Of a stretch of DNA of 64,000 nt, positions 61,086 through 64,000 are shown piece after piece; positions within the stretch are counted from its first letter, which is position 1, and each line of letters starts with the position of its first letter. The stretch comes from Branchiostoma floridae (taxonomy: Eukaryota; Chordata; Leptocardii; Amphioxiformes; Branchiostomatidae), in assembly GCF_000003815.2 (NCBI RefSeq), contig NC_049983.1, positions 13,411,855-13,475,854 of the forward strand. The letters run 5' to 3'. The notes under the pieces are model-generated. The model saw only the letters and a program-made list of their open reading frames with translations. It was not told the origin of the DNA and searched no databases. The position numbers and the translations under genes are program-made.

Positions 61086-63471
61086 ATGGGAAACGTGACG
61101 ACATCAGACCTGCCCACAGAGAAACAGCAGGGAGTCCGGACACTTCTGGACTTGAGCAGGAAGTTGAACTATCATCAATATGTGAAGGTTGGAGAAGTCA
61201 TATGTTCCTTCTAGTCCAGATTAAGTACCTAAGATAAGTTTCTTGGAGATTCATGGTCTTATTATTCTGTCGCTGAAAGTATATAAAACGTATTTGCCTG
61301 TTATTGTTTCTTTTTAATCAGTTACAACTTATTAACACTCTCATTGTGCACTCTTGCTAATCCATTGGTAATTTTTGGTAGCCTTGAGTAATGACATGTT
61401 CTGCATCTAGCCAGGTAAGAAAACCTATTATACCTTTTGAGTCTGTTTCATCTTGGTCTATTTGCAAAGAGGATGAAAGAAACTCGGCAGATATAATAAA
61501 ATACCAGACTACTAGTATAATCAAATTATCATAAAAACACTATAGAGCCCAATTTACAGCAGGGTACTTGAGGACTTCCCCACAAATTTGCCCATTGCCC
61601 AACATGTATTTTTTGTCCTCTGTAACATTAGCCGTTGGAATGTAGTTGGCCTTTAGTAAACAATCTGTGTTCCAATGCATTTCACAAGCTCATGTAATAA
61701 TGAGACAAGCATGTTTAAACCATGACACTGGTCCTAGGTCAGCTTAAACAAACTCATCTAACAAGGGTTTAATGGAAGTCCTATCATAATTTAGTACTTT
61801 TTCACAGGTTGTCATTTTCTCATCATCCTTTCTGCCTACAGCATGTGAACAATGAAGACCTGAACGCAGGCAGCCTGACAGCTCTACCATGGACACTTCT
61901 GAGCTCTGTGTCTCTCCATGGGGGCCTGGATGCCTCCTTTAACTCAGTCCCAGAGATACCCAAGGACCTGCCCCTCCACCTGCCCCATCTAACCTACATC
62001 AACCTACAGTACAACTGTCTGGCTACTCTTCCTGACAGGTCAGTACATGTGTGTTATTCTGTCTGTAAATTCTCATTTTTTGTTGTTCATTGTTTATCAA
62101 CTGCTGATCTTTTTCTATTACCGGTACTGATGATACCCTAATGATAGGGAATTCTCTCCTCCTGCATATTTTGTTGCACCACAAGTAGTTGTAGTATGAT
62201 AACATAGCCTATATTCTCAGTTTTGTTTTGTTTTTTTTCCTTTTGTTTGTAGTATTTCCCTGTTCTTCCACCTGAGAACCCTGTTGCTGAGTCATAACCA
62301 GCTCCAGACCTTACCTGCATCCTTCATCCATTTGTCCAAGCTGCAGAAACTGGACCTGTCTCACAACTGTCTCACAGAGCTCCCACAGGACATTGGAAAC
62401 CTGCAGGCCCTACAGAGACTCAATGTTTCCAACAACAAATTACAAAACCTTCCTTTGTCATTAGGAACATCGCAAACTCTACAACTTTTGCTTGCTGTCA
62501 GCAATAAATGTTGCATGCCCCCACAACAAGTGTGCAATCAGGGTTCAGATGTGACTCTAAACTATCTGAGAACTCAGGTACCAAATGGTGTACCTTCCTC
62601 TGAACACGCCACCCCAAGATTTAACACCTTCAAAAGGAAGAGAGGACATGTGTTGCACGCATCGGTTCAGAACCCACATTGTGCACGGAGCCTGTATGCA
62701 CAGGAGCAGACGCACACAACAAACACGACCAGCAGGAACCGTACGCCACTCCGCCCCCCTCCCCACGGGACCAAGCTGCACGCTGACACACTGATGGACA
62801 GGGTGCTGGGTGAGTAACTTTGGTAGCTTTTATCTAACTTCCAACATAGCTTTCTGTCTGCTTCCTGTTCTTCTGTTACTTCTGCAAGGGTTCCAGTTCT
62901 AGTAAAACAGACTTGAATATGAAGTTCTTTTTTAAATCTATTAAGCATGAGTTTCCAAAGGTCAAGTGACCTACCCCAGTACAAACAGTGGCTTGATCTT
63001 AGTTTGGTGTGAAATAGTTTCCAGTGTGTTTACATTTTGTTGCTAATAGTACTCTAGTAACAGTTGTTGTGCAGGGGTGAAAGGGTACGTAGGGATTTTT
63101 TTAGATTAAGCAACTAAGACAAAGTTACTATGATCAAAGGTATAAATGGATATAGCACTTACATAAACTTTGGATTAACATTACGTTACTTCTGGAAAGA
63201 GGAATATGCCTTGGAGGAAACATATTAGACTCTAGTACTTCTACAACTCTTGATAATTATCTTATAACCCATTTTCCCCAACATTTCCCGACCAGGACTT
63301 CTGTATGGTGCTGCCATAGGAGACGCCATAGGTATTGCTACAGAGCTGATGACACCTGATGAGTGCAGGTTCCACTACAATGCAGAAACCCTGTCCTACT
63401 CAGACATCATCAGGGACAAGCACAGGGTGAGGTGGAGACCTGGAGACTGGACAACTGACTTTGATCAGACT
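61086..63471 (+). CDS. Leucine-rich repeat / ADP-ribosylglycohydrolase fusion (3' part outside window)
   Basis: Coding exons seen: 61086-61187 (or to 61181; two in-frame donors), 61842-62038, 62253-62809, 63296-63471, the last ending at GTAAGT in phase 0; the gene continues past 64,000. From the N-terminus: MGNVTTSD, a possible N-myristoylation site; four leucine-rich repeats (about residues 85-175; e.g. LRTLLLSHNQL, LQKLDLSHNCL) with a C-terminal cap like those of SHOC2-type proteins (PPQQVCNQGSD...LNYLR); a basic, Pro/Thr-rich linker of about 75 residues; then the start of a DraG/ARH domain at residue 286 (GLLYGAAIGDAIGIATELM). The first metal-site region reads WTTDFDQ (337-343) where DraG/ARH enzymes usually have W-T-D-D-T. 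DraG/ARH enzymes remove ADP-ribose from proteins or small molecules; whether this one is active cannot be told here. An upstream acceptor near 61068 suggests a 5' UTR exon in the shared promoter region. Confidence 0.85.
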
Positions 63472-64000
63472 GTAAGTCTGAGGGCATCTTAGCCTGGGTA
63501 CCATCCAAGGAGCCCCGATAGAAATCAGATGGTACCCAGGCTAAGAGCATCTTATCTTTGTTGATAATGTCTTATAGCATTGAAGAAAAGTGATTCACCT
63601 TTTACCTACTATACTTAATGTGATTGAACTTTTATAGAATGCGCTTTTTTATTTTATTGCACATTATTACATTGTAGCAAAGTCTTGATAGACCTCTTCC
63701 TAATCTCTAGCTCTTTGGGCAGAAACAAAGGTCAGGCAGTAAAAGATCTTAACATGTAAATTCTATAACTGTTTAACCGCCCAACCCTTGTTTTCATCCA
63801 ACTTGCCAGAGTTTGGAAAGGGGTCTATAAATGAGTTGACCCATTGGTTATGAAAAAGAGGTTGAGTTAGAGCTGTTTTTAACATGGTTACTGGTAAGAA
63901 TTACATGTACTTTTGGCATTATAACAAAAAGATGGGACTCTGTGGTCCTCTCCTTACAGTTGCAAAGTACATGTCACATTGTTTTCCTCTCCTTCCCCCA

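Noticed and set aside
1-64000. CRISPR arrays, bacterial operons, rRNA genes
   Set aside because: None seen; spliced eukaryotic genes throughout, and the only regular array is the minisatellite at 9905-10635.

Overview
The window is animal nuclear DNA: AT-rich, full of introns with GT-AG splice sites, and carrying three assembly gaps (runs of N). Gene content and the many short inverted-repeat transposons point to an invertebrate chordate, most likely an amphioxus (Branchiostoma). The species call is inference; the gene calls rest on translated, phase-consistent exons.

Layout. (1) 1-14,101, minus strand: the 5' half of a reelin gene, 24 coding exons from the signal peptide to the second EGF module; the rest lies before base 1. 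(2) 14,102-26,456: intergenic, with small DNA transposons and one unrecognised possible exon. (3) 26,457-33,352, minus: a complete ORC5 gene, 14 coding exons, 456 aa. (4) 34,400-46,350, plus: an LHFPL3/4-type tetraspan gene with two alternative 5' coding cassettes (35,093-37,976 split by an intron; 39,997-40,486 without one). Both join the same downstream exon in the same phase, and two alternative C-termini follow. (5) 47,710-60,534, minus: a complete TRABD (TraB-domain) gene, 9 coding exons, 395 aa, whose long first intron holds a 4.1 kb transposon-like element. (6) 61,086 to beyond 64,000, plus: a gene joining leucine-rich repeats to an ADP-ribosylglycohydrolase domain, cut by the window end.

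The order and orientation RELN(-), ORC5(-), LHFPL(+) are the same as human RELN-ORC5-LHFPL3 on 7q22, which suggests a linkage kept since the chordate ancestor. ORC5/LHFPL and TRABD/LRR-ARH are head-to-head pairs that probably share promoters; LHFPL and TRABD are tail-to-tail. The genes do not form a pathway: reelin is a secreted signalling protein, ORC5 a replication-origin factor, LHFPL a membrane tetraspan, TRABD a TraB/Tiki-fold protein, and the last gene an ADP-ribose-related fusion.

Mobile elements with readable ends are frequent, nearly all in introns or intergenic DNA: a Harbinger-like element (TTA duplication), a hAT-like element (8-bp duplication) with promoter-like motifs inside, a second hAT-like MITE, a mariner-like long-TIR element, TA-flanked MITEs, a tRNA-derived SINE, a foldback, and a 4.1 kb element with a 7-bp duplication. 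A 17/18-bp minisatellite with a 104-bp higher-order period lies in a reelin intron.
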